A stretch of 12,789 bases of DNA from an uncultured Alphaproteobacteria bacterium (GTDB lineage Bacteria > Pseudomonadota > Alphaproteobacteria > Rhizobiales > Beijerinckiaceae): NCBI GenBank assembly GCA_937903315.1, contig CALCZO010000058.1, positions 1-12,789 on the forward strand, read 5' to 3'. Below, in pieces: positions 5,261-12,789 of the stretch. The first letter of the stretch is position 1. Every line of letters begins with the position of its first letter. The notes under the pieces were generated by a model. It saw nothing but the letters and a program-made list of their open reading frames with translations, ran no database searches and was not told the origin of the DNA. The position numbers were made by a program, and so were the translations under genes.

Positions 5261-7348
5261 ATGAACGCGCCAGTCCCCGTTGCCATCGCCAAATCCACCT
5301 GTCCGCATGATTGCCCCTCGGCCTGCTCGGTCGAGGTCGAGGTGATCGGCGGCGCGCGCATCGGCCGGGTGCGCGGCGCCAAGGACCAGAGCTATACCGA
5401 CGGCGTGATCTGCGCCAAGGTCGCGCGCTATGCCGAGCGCATCCATCACCCCGACCGGCTGACCCATCCGCTGATCCGCACGGGTCCCAAGGGCAGCGGC
5501 CAGTTCCGCCGCGCCGGCTGGGACGAAGCGATGGCGATGACCGCCGAGGCGCTGCTGGCAGCCGAGGCCAGGCATGGGCCGGAAGCGGTCTGGCCGTATT
5601 ACTACGCCGGTACGATGGGGCTGGTGATGCGCGACGGCATCAACCGGCTGCGCCATGCCAAGCGCTATTCGGGCTTTTACGCCACGATCTGTACCAACCC
5701 GGCATGGGTCGGCTTCATCGCCGGCACCGGCAAGCTGGCCGGGGCCGATCCGCGCGAGATGGGCAAGGCCGATTGCGTCGTCATCTGGGGCACCAATCCG
5801 GTTTCGACGCAGGTCAACGTGATGACCCATGCGGTGAAGGCCCGGCGCGCGCGGGGGGCACAGATCGTCGCCATCGACATCTACCGGACAGAGACGCTGC
5901 AACAGGCCGATCTGCCGATCATCCTGCGTCCGGGCACGGACGGGGCGCTGGCCTGCGCGGTGATGCATGTGCTGTTCCGCGACGGGCTGGCCGATACGGG
6001 CTACCTCGACCGCTACACCGACGACTGGCGCGGCCTCAGGGATCATCTGGCCTCGCGGACGCCGGAATGGGCCGAAGCGATTTCGGGCGTTCCGGTTGCG
6101 ACGATCGAGGCGTTCGCCCGGCTGGTCGGCACCACCCCGCGCACGTTCTTCCGGCTCGGCTACGGGTTTTCCCGCCAGCGCAACGGCGCGGTCAACATGC
6201 ATGCGGCAAGCTGCATCGCCGCCGTGACCGGGGCGTGGCAGCATGAGGGCGGCGGCGCGTTTCACAACAACGGCGCCATCTACGGCTGGAACAAGAGCAT
6301 GATCGAGGGCCACGATGCGCGTGATCCGACCGTGCGGATGCTTGATCAGTCGCAGATCGGCCGCGTGCTGACCGGCGATCCGGCGGCGCTGCGCGGCGGC
6401 CCGCCGGTGACCGCGCTGTTCATCCAGAACACCAATCCGGTCACGGTCGCGCCCGAGCAGAACCTCGTGCGGCAGGGCTTTGCGCGCGAGGATCTGTTCA
6501 CCTGCGTGCACGAACAGTTCATGACCGAGACGGCGGCAATGGCCGACGTCGTACTGCCGGCGACGATGTTTCTCGAACATGACGATGTCTATCAGGGCGG
6601 CGGACACCAGCATGTCATGGCCGGGCCCAAGCTGATCGATCCGCCGGGCGAGTGCCGCTCGAACCACGAGGTCGTGTGCGATCTGGCGGTGCGTGTGGGG
6701 GCAAGCCATGCGGGGTTTGCGATGACGCCAGAGGCGCTGGCCGACGATCTGCTGGCCCGCAGCGGGCGGGGTACTTACGCCGATCTCAAGAGCGCCGGCT
6801 GGCGTGACGTGCAGCCCGATTTTGCCACCGCGCATTATCAGAACGGCTTCAACTGGCCGGACGGACGGTTCCGCTTCTCGCCCGACTGGACCACGGTGCC
6901 CTATGCGCATGCCGGGCCGATGGGGCCGGTCGAGCAATTGCCGAAGTGGCCGGATCACGCGGCGCTGATCGAGGCCGCCGATGCCGACCATCCGTTCCGG
7001 CTCGCCACATCGCCGGCGCGCTCGTTCCTCAACACGACGTTCAACGAAACTCCGTCATCGATGAAGCGGGAGGCGGCGCCGTCGCTGCTGATTCACCCGG
7101 ATGATGCGGCAAGGCTCGGCGTCAGCGAGGGCGACTGGGTCGAGGTCGGCAATCGGCGCGGCAGCGTCCATCTGGGCATCAAGGTCTTCGACGGCGTGCT
7201 TGCCGGCGTTGTCATCGCTGAATCGATCTTCCCGAACGCCAGCCACCGGGGCGGGCGCGGCATCAACACCCTGACCGGGGCCGACCCGATCGCCCCGTTC
7301 GGCGGTGCGGCGTTTCATGACAATAAAGTGTGGATAAAGAAGGCTTGA
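5261..7348 (+). CDS. Molybdopterin-dependent oxidoreductase, [4Fe-4S] type, substrate unknown
   Basis: This 695-residue enzyme belongs to the DMSO-reductase/formate-dehydrogenase superfamily. The N-terminus holds a complete [4Fe-4S] motif, C14-x3-C18-x3-C22-x28-C51. C144, in the TICTNPAWVGF segment, lies where nitrate reductase and formate dehydrogenase carry the cysteine or selenocysteine that binds molybdenum, rather than the serine of DMSO reductase. The molybdopterin-binding segments follow (IWGTNPVSTQ, LFIQNTNPVTVAP, ADVVLPATMFLEHDD), and a C-terminal MopB dinucleotide-binding barrel occupies about residues 565-695. There is no Tat signal, so it should act in the cytoplasm. No small subunit, cytochrome or cofactor-chaperone gene is adjacent, so its electron partner is unknown. 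It resembles the uncharacterised single-subunit MopB group, but I cannot assign a substrate. The ribosome binding site is weak. Confidence 0.9.
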   Translation: MNAPVPVAIAKSTCPHDCPSACSVEVEVIGGARIGRVRGAKDQSYTDGVICAKVARYAERIHHPDRLTHPLIRTGPKGSGQFRRAGWDEAMAMTAEALLAAEARHGPEAVWPYYYAGTMGLVMRDGINRLRHAKRYSGFYATICTNPAWVGFIAGTGKLAGADPREMGKADCVVIWGTNPVSTQVNVMTHAVKARRARGAQIVAIDIYRTETLQQADLPIILRPGTDGALACAVMHVLFRDGLADTGYLDRYTDDWRGLRDHLASRTPEWAEAISGVPVATIEAFARLVGTTPRTFFRLGYGFSRQRNGAVNMHAASCIAAVTGAWQHEGGGAFHNNGAIYGWNKSMIEGHDARDPTVRMLDQSQIGRVLTGDPAALRGGPPVTALFIQNTNPVTVAPEQNLVRQGFAREDLFTCVHEQFMTETAAMADVVLPATMFLEHDDVYQGGGHQHVMAGPKLIDPPGECRSNHEVVCDLAVRVGASHAGFAMTPEALADDLLARSGRGTYADLKSAGWRDVQPDFATAHYQNGFNWPDGRFRFSPDWTTVPYAHAGPMGPVEQLPKWPDHAALIEAADADHPFRLATSPARSFLNTTFNETPSSMKREAAPSLLIHPDDAARLGVSEGDWVEVGNRRGSVHLGIKVFDGVLAGVVIAESIFPNASHRGGRGINTLTGADPIAPFGGAAFHDNKVWIKKA

Positions 7349-7375
7349 CGACGACCGGCCTTGTAAGCGCAATAG
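7345..7375 (+). promoter_or_regulatory. Possible sigma-70-like promoter for the lipoprotein gene
   Basis: CTTGACG, a good alphaproteobacterial -35 (TTGACG at 7345-7350), overlaps the stop codon of the oxidoreductase. A poor -10 candidate, CAATAG (7370-7375), follows at 19 bases. It would start RNA about 25 bases before the lipoprotein ATG. The -10 and spacing are weak, so the gene may simply be read through from upstream. Confidence 0.25.
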
Positions 7376-7406
7376 CGGTCAGAAGCGAAACAGGGGGCTT
7401 TCGAGA

Positions 7407-7745
7407 ATGCTGAGGTTTGCCAGCCGCGCCGTCATGGCACTGGGGTTCGTGGCGCTTGTTGCCGGGTGTCAGGGGGTGCCGGGCGATTTCAAACCCGATC
7501 CCAAACTCAAGACGGCGTCGATGGGCCAGTTGCAGTCCGGGGTCCGGGACGTGTGCATCAAGGCCCAGCGCGCCAAATCCAGCAGTTCGACGGCGGAACT
7601 GACGAAGTCCTGCGGCTGCTATTCGGGCAAAGCGCTCAAGTCGATGGACAAGGGCGAGATCGATTTCTACCGCTCGAACGGCTTTTTTGCCGACAGCGCC
7701 CGCCCCAAGGCGCAGGCTGCGCTCAATTCCTGCGGCCTGAGCTGA
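7407..7745 (+). CDS. Small cysteine-containing lipoprotein, function unknown
   Basis: This 112-residue protein begins with a lipoprotein signal peptide: a basic start, a hydrophobic stretch, and the lipobox VAGC with the lipidated cysteine at residue 21. The mature domain is mostly helical and has four further cysteines, C50, C69, C71 and C109. C69-G-C71-Y forms a CxC motif, followed by KALKSM and a final NSCG. The spacing suggests two disulfides in a small periplasmic helical domain; a redox or metal role is possible but not shown. Similar short CxCY-containing helical proteins occur in other proteobacteria, but I cannot name a family with confidence. The start is supported by a purine-rich AGGGGG around 7392-7397, though about 9-10 bases away. 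It follows the oxidoreductase by 58 bases and is convergent with bcp. Confidence 0.8.
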   Translation: MLRFASRAVMALGFVALVAGCQGVPGDFKPDPKLKTASMGQLQSGVRDVCIKAQRAKSSSSTAELTKSCGCYSGKALKSMDKGEIDFYRSNGFFADSARPKAQAALNSCGLS

Positions 7746-7761
7746 CCGTAGGCGGACCGGT

Positions 7762-7782
7762 CCCCGCGCACGCGCGCCGGGG
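7762..7782. terminator. Possible hairpin between convergent lipoprotein and bcp genes
   Basis: CCCCG (7762-7766) pairs with CGGGG (7778-7782), and CGC (7767-7769) with GCG (7774-7776), around a four-base loop with one bulged C. It lies in the 57-base gap between convergent genes, where a bidirectional terminator is expected. No T-tract is present on either strand, so termination here would not be of the classical intrinsic kind. Confidence 0.3.
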
Positions 7783-7796
7783 CCGGCCAATGCGGG

Positions 7797-7813
7797 GCGC
7801 GCTCAGAGCGCGC
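7797..7813. repeat. Perfect 7-bp inverted repeat overlapping the bcp stop codon
   Basis: GCGCGCT (7797-7803) and AGCGCGC (7807-7813) form a perfect hairpin with a three-base loop. The minus-strand stop codon of bcp (7803-7805) lies at its tip. No T-tract follows. It may act as a transcript-end stabiliser or be chance in GC-rich sequence. Confidence 0.35.
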
Positions 7814-8273
7814 GGGCGGCCGCCAGCACGTCGGCGGCGTGGCCGGGCACCTTCACCTTCGGCCAGATGCGCGCGATGACGCCATGGGCGTCGATCAGCA
7901 CGGTCGTGCGTTCGACACCCATGTATTTCCGGCCGTACATCGATTTTTCCGCCCATACGCCATAGGCTTCCAGCATCGTCTTGTCCGGGTCTGCGGCAAG
8001 CGGGAAGCACAGGCCGTATTTTGCCTTGAACTTGTCGTGACTGGCGACGCTGTCGGGCGAGACCCCGACAATCACGGTGTTGGCGGCGGCAAACTCCCCG
8101 GCCAGCGCGTTGAAGTCCTTCGCCTCCATGGTGCAGCCGCTGGTGTCGTCCTTGGGGTAGAAATACAGCACAAGGTTCTTGCCGCTGTAGTCTGCGAGGC
8201 GCGTGGCGCCGCCGCCATCGGTTGCGAGGGCGAACTCCGGTGCCTTCTGGCCGGCCGCGATGGTCGTTGTCAT
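7803..8273 (-). CDS. bcp: Peroxiredoxin of the Bcp/PrxQ group (thioredoxin-dependent thiol peroxidase)
   Basis: This 156-residue protein reduces hydrogen peroxide and organic peroxides in the cytoplasm, normally recycled by thioredoxin. The peroxidatic cysteine C47 sits in the family motif YPKDDTSGCTMEA (usually TPGCT). The typical resolving cysteine five residues later (GCTxEAC) is replaced by K52. The only other cysteine is C89 in the YGLCFPL segment, so the enzyme is either a 1-Cys type or resolves through C89. Other landmarks are normal: APEFAL near the start, GVSPDSVASHDKF, and GVERTTVLID with the arginine region. Length is the usual 150-160. GGAG lies seven bases before the ATG on the minus strand. 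It is divergent from the AsmA-like gene and convergent with the lipoprotein gene. Confidence 0.95.
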   Translation of the reverse strand: MTTTIAAGQKAPEFALATDGGGATRLADYSGKNLVLYFYPKDDTSGCTMEAKDFNALAGEFAAANTVIVGVSPDSVASHDKFKAKYGLCFPLAADPDKTMLEAYGVWAEKSMYGRKYMGVERTTVLIDAHGVIARIWPKVKVPGHAADVLAAARAL

Positions 8274-8351
8274 GCTGTTGCTCCGTTATTGCCGCGTGGT
8301 GACCACAGTTGGTCGCCACATCGGGACGGCAGGGGAATGGACAATGCCCGA

Positions 8352-8370
8352 TGGCATGCCACAGGTGGCA
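8352..8370. promoter_or_regulatory. Overlapping palindromes in the bcp / AsmA-like divergent intergenic region
   Basis: The 163-base region between the divergent starts holds a perfect 10-bp palindrome, TGGCATGCCA (8352-8361), overlapping an inverted repeat, TGCCAC-AG-GTGGCA (8357-8370). This places three TGGCA/TGCCA half-sites in 19 bases, as an operator for a dimeric regulator might. A second imperfect inverted repeat (GGTGACC / GGTCGCC, about 8299-8318) lies nearer bcp. No regulator can be named. Confidence 0.35.
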
Positions 8371-8396
8371 AGTCCATCGCGCGGCATGCTTTTGAT

Positions 8397-8426
8397 TTGT
8401 CGCAGTCCCGGTTGATCCCGTTATAA
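8397..8426 (+). promoter_or_regulatory. Possible promoter of the AsmA-like gene
   Basis: TTGTCG (8397-8402) and TTATAA (8421-8426) are separated by 18 bases and form the best sigma-70-like pair in the intergenic region. Transcription would start very near the start codon, making a leaderless or nearly leaderless mRNA. The same AAGAGA bases (8425-8430) also look like a ribosome binding site for ATG 8437, which argues for a promoter further upstream instead. Confidence 0.25.
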
Positions 8427-8436
8427 GAGAATCGTG

Positions 8437-11400
8437 ATGGAAACGCCGGATTCAACCCCCAGGGCCCAGGAGGCCAGTGCGCCGCCGGTTCCTGCAGGTG
8501 GTGTGTGGCGGCGGCTGGCCATCTGGCTCGGAGCGGGCGTTGCCCTGCTCGGTGTCGGCATGGGCGTGCTGATCGGCTCGGTGGTCCTGTTCAGCCTCGA
8601 ACAGCATCCGGTGGTTGGTGCCTATGTCCGCGACAAGCTCGTCAACGAATTGCAGGGCCGGCTCGGTGAGGGCGCGCGGCTGTCGATCAGGTCGGTCGAT
8701 CTGCTGCGTGATGAGCGCGGGACGCGCGTCCGGGTTGAGAACATGGTGGTCCGCGACCGTGCGGGCCTGATGCTGCTGTCCGCGCCGGCCGGCACCGTGA
8801 CGCTGGAAACGCTGCCGCTGGCCGGCCTCCGGCTGGTGCCGCGTGCGATCGAACTCGACAGTCTGCGCATGACGGCCGCCATCGAGCGGGACGGCGCGCT
8901 GCGCTTCGGCGTGTTCGAGGCGGTCGAGCCGTCCGATGCAGGCGGGGCCGCGGCGTCAAACGGTCCACCATCCGCACTTTCGATCGAAGACGCCATCGGT
9001 GGCCTGTTTGTCGGCCTTGCGCGCCTGCGTGATGCGGTCGGCGGCAAATTGCCGGAACTCGGCGTGCGCAATGCCGCGCTCAGCGTGGCGGACCACAGGA
9101 CTGGTCGCCGGATCGAGGTGACGGGCGTCAACGGCCATCTGCGTGTCGGCAGCAATGCGGGCACGCAGGCGCGCGCCGAAGTGATGATCGAGAACACCCC
9201 GGTGGCCGTTGATATCGATCTGTCGCCGCCTCAGGCCACCCAGCAGACCATGACGGCGGTCAGCCGCAATGTCGCTATCGGTCCGCTGGCCCATGCGCTC
9301 GGCATTTCGGATTCGGTGATCGACCCGCGCGCGCGCCTTGATGTGAGCCTTACGGTCGAGGCCGACGGATCAATGCAGGCGCGCTCGGCGGTGGCGGATT
9401 TTATCGTCAATGGGCTGCGTATCACCGTCAATCCGACAGAAGCGCCGCTGCCCGTCGATGCCGGGCGGCTGACGTTGCGCTGGCAGGCGGGGGAGCCGTC
9501 GCTGTCCGTGACGTCGGTGGATCTTCGTTCGGGGGACAGTCAGGTCGTGGTCGGCGGCCATCTGTCGCCGCCCGACCGCGATGATGCGCCCTGGCGTCTG
9601 GCGCTCAACGGCCAGTCGGCGACGCTCGACGCGTTGACGCCGACGGACCGCCCGGTGCAGCTGGCCAGCATCGACGTGGCGGCCACACTCGATCCAAAGG
9701 CACGCGTGATCACGCTGGAGCAACTGGCCATCGCCGGGCCGGCGACATCGGCACGGCTGCGCGGCGTGGCGACACAGGCGGGGGATGGCCGGCCGGAACT
9801 CGCGCTCGATCTGGTCGTCGAGGACACCGATGCGCGTCAGGCGTTGCGGATCTGGCCACGATTTTTCGCGCCGCATACGCGGGACTGGCTGGTCAAGCAC
9901 ATGCCCGCCGGACATCTTGAAACCCTGACGCTGGCGATGCGCATGGACGCCGATGCGGTGGAGCTGGCGATCGCGGACCGGCCATTGCCGGAAAAGGCGC
10001 TGGCTTTGGCATGGACGTTGCGCCGGTCGGTGCTGGCCCCCCTCGCTCAGGCGCCTGTGCTGCGGGATCTGTCGATCACCGGCAGGGCCAGCGGCAAGGA
10101 CGTGCGCATCGATGTGCTGGCCGGCCATCTCGATGCCGGCGATGGACGGCGGCTGCAACTCGGGCGCGGCAGCTTCATCGTACCGAATACGCAGATGCGC
10201 GATCCGGCAGCGCGGGTTGTCCTGCCCATGACAGGCCCAGCCGAGGCGCTGCTGGCGGCAGCGCGCAGCCCCGGCCTTGCGCCGTTCATGGGGCGGCCGT
10301 CGGAGGCCACCAAGCTGCGCGGTCAGGCGAGCGTCGACCTGACGCTGGCGATGCAGCTCAAGCATGTGATGGATGCGTCCGATGTCCGCGCCAGCCTTGT
10401 CGGCACCTTGTCGAAGCTGACCATCGAAGGCATCAACGGGCTTGATCGGATCGAGAATGCCGACCTTGCCATGACGGTTGACCGCAACGGCCTCATGCTC
10501 AAGGGCGAGGGACAGGTGTTCGGCACGCCGGCGGCGATCGAGGTCAGGGGGCAGGGCAAATCCGTTCCGGTGGCGACGCTGACGCTGACGCTCGACGAGA
10601 CCGCCCGCGCCCGCAAGGGGATCCGCCTTGCACCGATGCTGACCGGGCCGGTGACGGCGAAACTCACGGCACCGCTTGCCGCCGACGCCGGCAAGCAGGA
10701 AACGGTGGCCGAGATCGACTTTACCCGCGCCGTGATCGCCGACCTGCTGCCGGGCTGGAACAAGCGGGCCGGACAGACGGCGCGGGCGCGCGGCGCGCTG
10801 TCTGAACTGCCGGGCGGCGGCTGGCGTGTCGACAGGTTCGAGATCGATGCAGGCCCGGTTGCGGCGCGTGGCAGTCTCGACCTCGGCAAGGATGGCGGTC
10901 TGGTCAAGGCGTCGCTGTCAAGCTTCCGGCTGTCACCGGGCGACGCGGTGCAGGTCGATGCCGAACGCACCGGCGCAACCACGCGGATTTCGGTCAAGGG
11001 CAATGCGTTCGACGCACGACCCTTCCTCAAGTCGCTCCAGACCGGCGGCATCGACAAGACCAACGCCAGCAATACCGAGATCACGTTGCGCTCGACCGTC
11101 CTGTCGGGATTCGGCGGCGAACTGGTGACCAACGCCGACCTCAAGCTGGAGAAGCGCGGCAACACCCTGACGCGGTTCGATCTCAACGGCCGGTTTGACG
11201 GCGGGCCGATTGTTGCGCGGCTGACGTCACAGGCCGGATCGGCGCCGGTGCTGACCGTCGAAAGCTACGATGCCGGAGCCTTCCTGCGGTTTTTCGATCT
11301 CTACTCGCGCATGCAGGGCGGAGAGATGCAGCTCAGTGTCACGATGGGGACCGGCAGCCAGCAGGGTTCGGTGGTCGTCCGCGATTTCGCCCTGCGCAAC

Positions 11401-11883
11401 GAGCCGGCGATGAAGCGCCTCGTCACCGATATGGCCTCGCAGAATGCCATCGACGGATCGCGGCTTGCCCCGGAAGTCGCGCGTCGGCTGGCGCAGGCGC
11501 GGGATGTCCCGTTTGACCGGATGACGCTCGGCTTCCGCCGCACGCCCGGCCGGCTCGATATCCGCGAGTCGCTGCTGGTTGGCCCCGAGATCGGCGGCAG
11601 CATGACCGGCAGCATGGACTACCAGCGTGACCGGGTGGCGCTGACCGGCACGTTCGTCCCGGCGTATTCGCTCAACAACCTGTTCGCCAAGGTGCCGCTG
11701 TTCGGGCCGCTGCTCGGCGGCGGGCGCAACGAGGGGCTGTTTGCCGTGCGCTATTCGATCAGCGGACCGATGAGCGCGCCAGTGCTGTCGATCGATCCTC
11801 TGACCGCGATCGCGCCCGGTTTCCTGCGCAAGCTGATCGATGTGCGCGGGTTGGCGCCGCCGCCCGCGCAACCGGCCGACTGA
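8437..11883 (+). CDS. AsmA/YhdP-like inner-membrane-anchored protein (DUF3971 type)
   Basis: This 1148-residue protein has a short cytoplasmic, proline-rich start, one transmembrane helix (about residues 27-54), and a very long periplasmic part made of amphipathic beta-strands. That is the layout of the AsmA-like/chorein-like family (YhdP, TamB, YdbH), whose members bridge the envelope and move phospholipids to the outer membrane. C-terminal family landmarks are visible: RNEPAMKRLV (from residue 987), LFGPLLGGG (about 1088-1096) and PGFLRKLI (from 1127). Length fits the alphaproteobacterial DUF3971 group. ATG 8437 is preferred to the adjacent GTG 8434 because AAGAGA (8425-8430) is then six bases away. 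It is divergent from bcp and convergent with tyrS, whose stop codon is only three bases away. Phospholipid transport is inferred from the family. Confidence 0.88.
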   Translation: METPDSTPRAQEASAPPVPAGGVWRRLAIWLGAGVALLGVGMGVLIGSVVLFSLEQHPVVGAYVRDKLVNELQGRLGEGARLSIRSVDLLRDERGTRVRVENMVVRDRAGLMLLSAPAGTVTLETLPLAGLRLVPRAIELDSLRMTAAIERDGALRFGVFEAVEPSDAGGAAASNGPPSALSIEDAIGGLFVGLARLRDAVGGKLPELGVRNAALSVADHRTGRRIEVTGVNGHLRVGSNAGTQARAEVMIENTPVAVDIDLSPPQATQQTMTAVSRNVAIGPLAHALGISDSVIDPRARLDVSLTVEADGSMQARSAVADFIVNGLRITVNPTEAPLPVDAGRLTLRWQAGEPSLSVTSVDLRSGDSQVVVGGHLSPPDRDDAPWRLALNGQSATLDALTPTDRPVQLASIDVAATLDPKARVITLEQLAIAGPATSARLRGVATQAGDGRPELALDLVVEDTDARQALRIWPRFFAPHTRDWLVKHMPAGHLETLTLAMRMDADAVELAIADRPLPEKALALAWTLRRSVLAPLAQAPVLRDLSITGRASGKDVRIDVLAGHLDAGDGRRLQLGRGSFIVPNTQMRDPAARVVLPMTGPAEALLAAARSPGLAPFMGRPSEATKLRGQASVDLTLAMQLKHVMDASDVRASLVGTLSKLTIEGINGLDRIENADLAMTVDRNGLMLKGEGQVFGTPAAIEVRGQGKSVPVATLTLTLDETARARKGIRLAPMLTGPVTAKLTAPLAADAGKQETVAEIDFTRAVIADLLPGWNKRAGQTARARGALSELPGGGWRVDRFEIDAGPVAARGSLDLGKDGGLVKASLSSFRLSPGDAVQVDAERTGATTRISVKGNAFDARPFLKSLQTGGIDKTNASNTEITLRSTVLSGFGGELVTNADLKLEKRGNTLTRFDLNGRFDGGPIVARLTSQAGSAPVLTVESYDAGAFLRFFDLYSRMQGGEMQLSVTMGTGSQQGSVVVRDFALRNEPAMKRLVTDMASQNAIDGSRLAPEVARRLAQARDVPFDRMTLGFRRTPGRLDIRESLLVGPEIGGSMTGSMDYQRDRVALTGTFVPAYSLNNLFAKVPLFGPLLGGGRNEGLFAVRYSISGPMSAPVLSIDPLTAIAPGFLRKLIDVRGLAPPPAQPAD

Positions 11884-11886
11884 GGC

Positions 11887-12789
11887 CTAGTCCGCCTTCA
11901 GCAGCGCGTGCTTCTTCTTGCCGAACGACAGCTTGATCACGCCATCAACCCGGTCGTCCGGGCCGAGTGCGGCGCGTTCGTCGGTCACGACCCGGTCGTT
12001 GACCCGCAAGCCGCCGGCCTTCACCTGCCGCCGCGCTTCGCCGGTCGAGGGGACCAGACCGGCGCGGACGAAGGCGGTCAGCACGCCGATGCCGGCCGCC
12101 AGTTCCGCTGAGGGCACGGTGATGCTCGGCAGATCCGCAGCCGCCAGCCCCTGTTCGAAGGTCTGGCGTGCGGTTTCCGCCGCCTGACCGGCGGTGGCGC
12201 GGCCATGCAGCAAAGCGGTTGCCTCGGTCGCCAGCACCTTCTTGGCCTCGTTGATCTCCGATCCGCCAAGAGCGGCCAGACGCGCGATCTCGTCCATCGG
12301 CAGGGTGGTGAACAGCTTGAGGAAGCGGACGACATCCGCATCCTCGGTGTTGCGCCAGTATTGCCAGAAGTCATACGGCGAGAACTGTTCGGCGTTCAGC
12401 CACACCGCGCCCTGCGCCGTCTTGCCCATCTTGGCGCCCGAGGCGGTGGTCAGCAGCGGCGTTGTCAGCGCGTAAAGCTGGTGGGTACCCATCCGGCGGC
12501 CAAGATCGACGCCCATGATGATGTTGCCCCACTGGTCGGAGCCGCCCATCTGGAGGTTGCAGCCATAGCGGCGCGCCAGTTCGACGTAGTCGTAGGACTG
12601 GGCGATCATGTAGTTGAACTCGATGAAGCTCATCTCATGCTCGCGTTCGAGCCGGAGCTTGACCGAATCCATCGACAGCATCCGGTTGACCGAGAAGTGG
12701 CGGCCGACCTCGCGCAGCATGTCGATCCATTTCAGGTCCGGCAGCCAGTCGGCATTGTCGACCATGAAGGCGTCGGTGCGCCCGTCGCC
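11887..12789 (-). CDS. tyrS: Tyrosyl-tRNA synthetase, C-terminal ~300 residues (5' end outside window)
   Basis: TyrRS charges tRNA-Tyr with tyrosine in the cytoplasm. The open frame continues without a stop to the window edge (GDGRTDAFMVDNADWL...), so the true start and the N-terminal HIGH region lie outside; an internal ATG at 12765 is not the start. Visible landmarks are QMGGSDQWGNI, the tyrosine/ATP-site signature, and KMGKT at 12418-12432, the KMSKS-loop equivalent in its bacterial TyrRS form (E. coli has KFGKT). The C-terminal S4 RNA-binding domain (VKAGGLRVNDRVVTDE and following) ends in a lysine-rich tail. The 300 residues seen fit a total of about 410. It converges on the AsmA-like gene with three bases between the stops, leaving no space for a private terminator. 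Confidence 0.97.
   Translation of the reverse strand, partial: GDGRTDAFMVDNADWLPDLKWIDMLREVGRHFSVNRMLSMDSVKLRLEREHEMSFIEFNYMIAQSYDYVELARRYGCNLQMGGSDQWGNIIMGVDLGRRMGTHQLYALTTPLLTTASGAKMGKTAQGAVWLNAEQFSPYDFWQYWRNTEDADVVRFLKLFTTLPMDEIARLAALGGSEINEAKKVLATEATALLHGRATAGQAAETARQTFEQGLAAADLPSITVPSAELAAGIGVLTAFVRAGLVPSTGEARRQVKAGGLRVNDRVVTDERAALGPDDRVDGVIKLSFGKKKHALLKAD

Noticed and set aside
5150..6991. 613-codon open frame on the minus strand across the molybdoenzyme gene
   Set aside because: It lies antisense to a gene with clear family motifs, is rich in arginine, histidine and proline as GC-rich shadow frames are, and shows no recognisable domain.
9370..10365. 331-codon minus-strand open frame inside the AsmA-like gene
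   Set aside because: Shadow frame with arginine/glutamine-rich, non-protein-like composition and no ribosome binding site of note.

Overview
The window is high-GC, densely coding DNA, most likely from an alphaproteobacterium. The evidence is the Flp/Tad-type pilus genes with N-terminal TadE/G motifs, the bcp / AsmA-like / tyrS neighbourhood, and CtrA-like TTAA-N7-TTAA sites before both pilus-type genes. Hyphomicrobiales is my best guess for the order, but Sphingomonadales or others cannot be excluded from sequence alone. No RNA gene, insertion sequence, integrase, CRISPR array or origin was seen.

Layout. (1) Bases 1-318: the 3' end of ndk (nucleoside diphosphate kinase) with a strong intrinsic terminator. 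(2) Bases 383-5207: an accessory-looking block of two tandem paralogues of a large, disulfide-rich TadG-like von Willebrand A (VWA) protein, followed by a small secreted protein with an Ig/cadherin-like look. Each large gene has its own upstream region with CtrA-like half-sites, and the first has its own terminator, so they are separate transcription units. The second is probably co-transcribed with the small gene (31 bases apart, good ribosome binding site). The paralogues share 18 aligned cysteines but differ at one linker: nine glycines in the first, a 52-residue proline-rich stretch in the second. (3) Bases 5261-7745: a cytoplasmic-type molybdopterin oxidoreductase with a [4Fe-4S] site, then a small lipoprotein with four extra cysteines. 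(4) Bases 7803-8273 (minus): a Bcp/PrxQ peroxiredoxin, divergent from (5) bases 8437-11883, a 1148-residue membrane-anchored AsmA/YhdP-like protein. (6) Bases 11887-12789 (minus): the C-terminal 300 residues of tyrosyl-tRNA synthetase, converging on the AsmA-like gene with only 3 bases between stop codons.

How the parts may work together. ndk, the peroxiredoxin, the AsmA-like protein and tyrS are housekeeping genes. The candidate for something new is the 383-5207 block: two surface-directed VWA proteins whose aligned cysteines suggest a common disulfide-bonded head, anchored by one N-terminal membrane helix, with a small exported beta-rich partner and possible cell-cycle (CtrA) control. No other tad genes (pilin, ATPase, secretin, prepilin peptidase) lie in the window, so this is either an outlying part of a Tad system encoded elsewhere or an independent adhesive or envelope module. 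That functional reading is inference.
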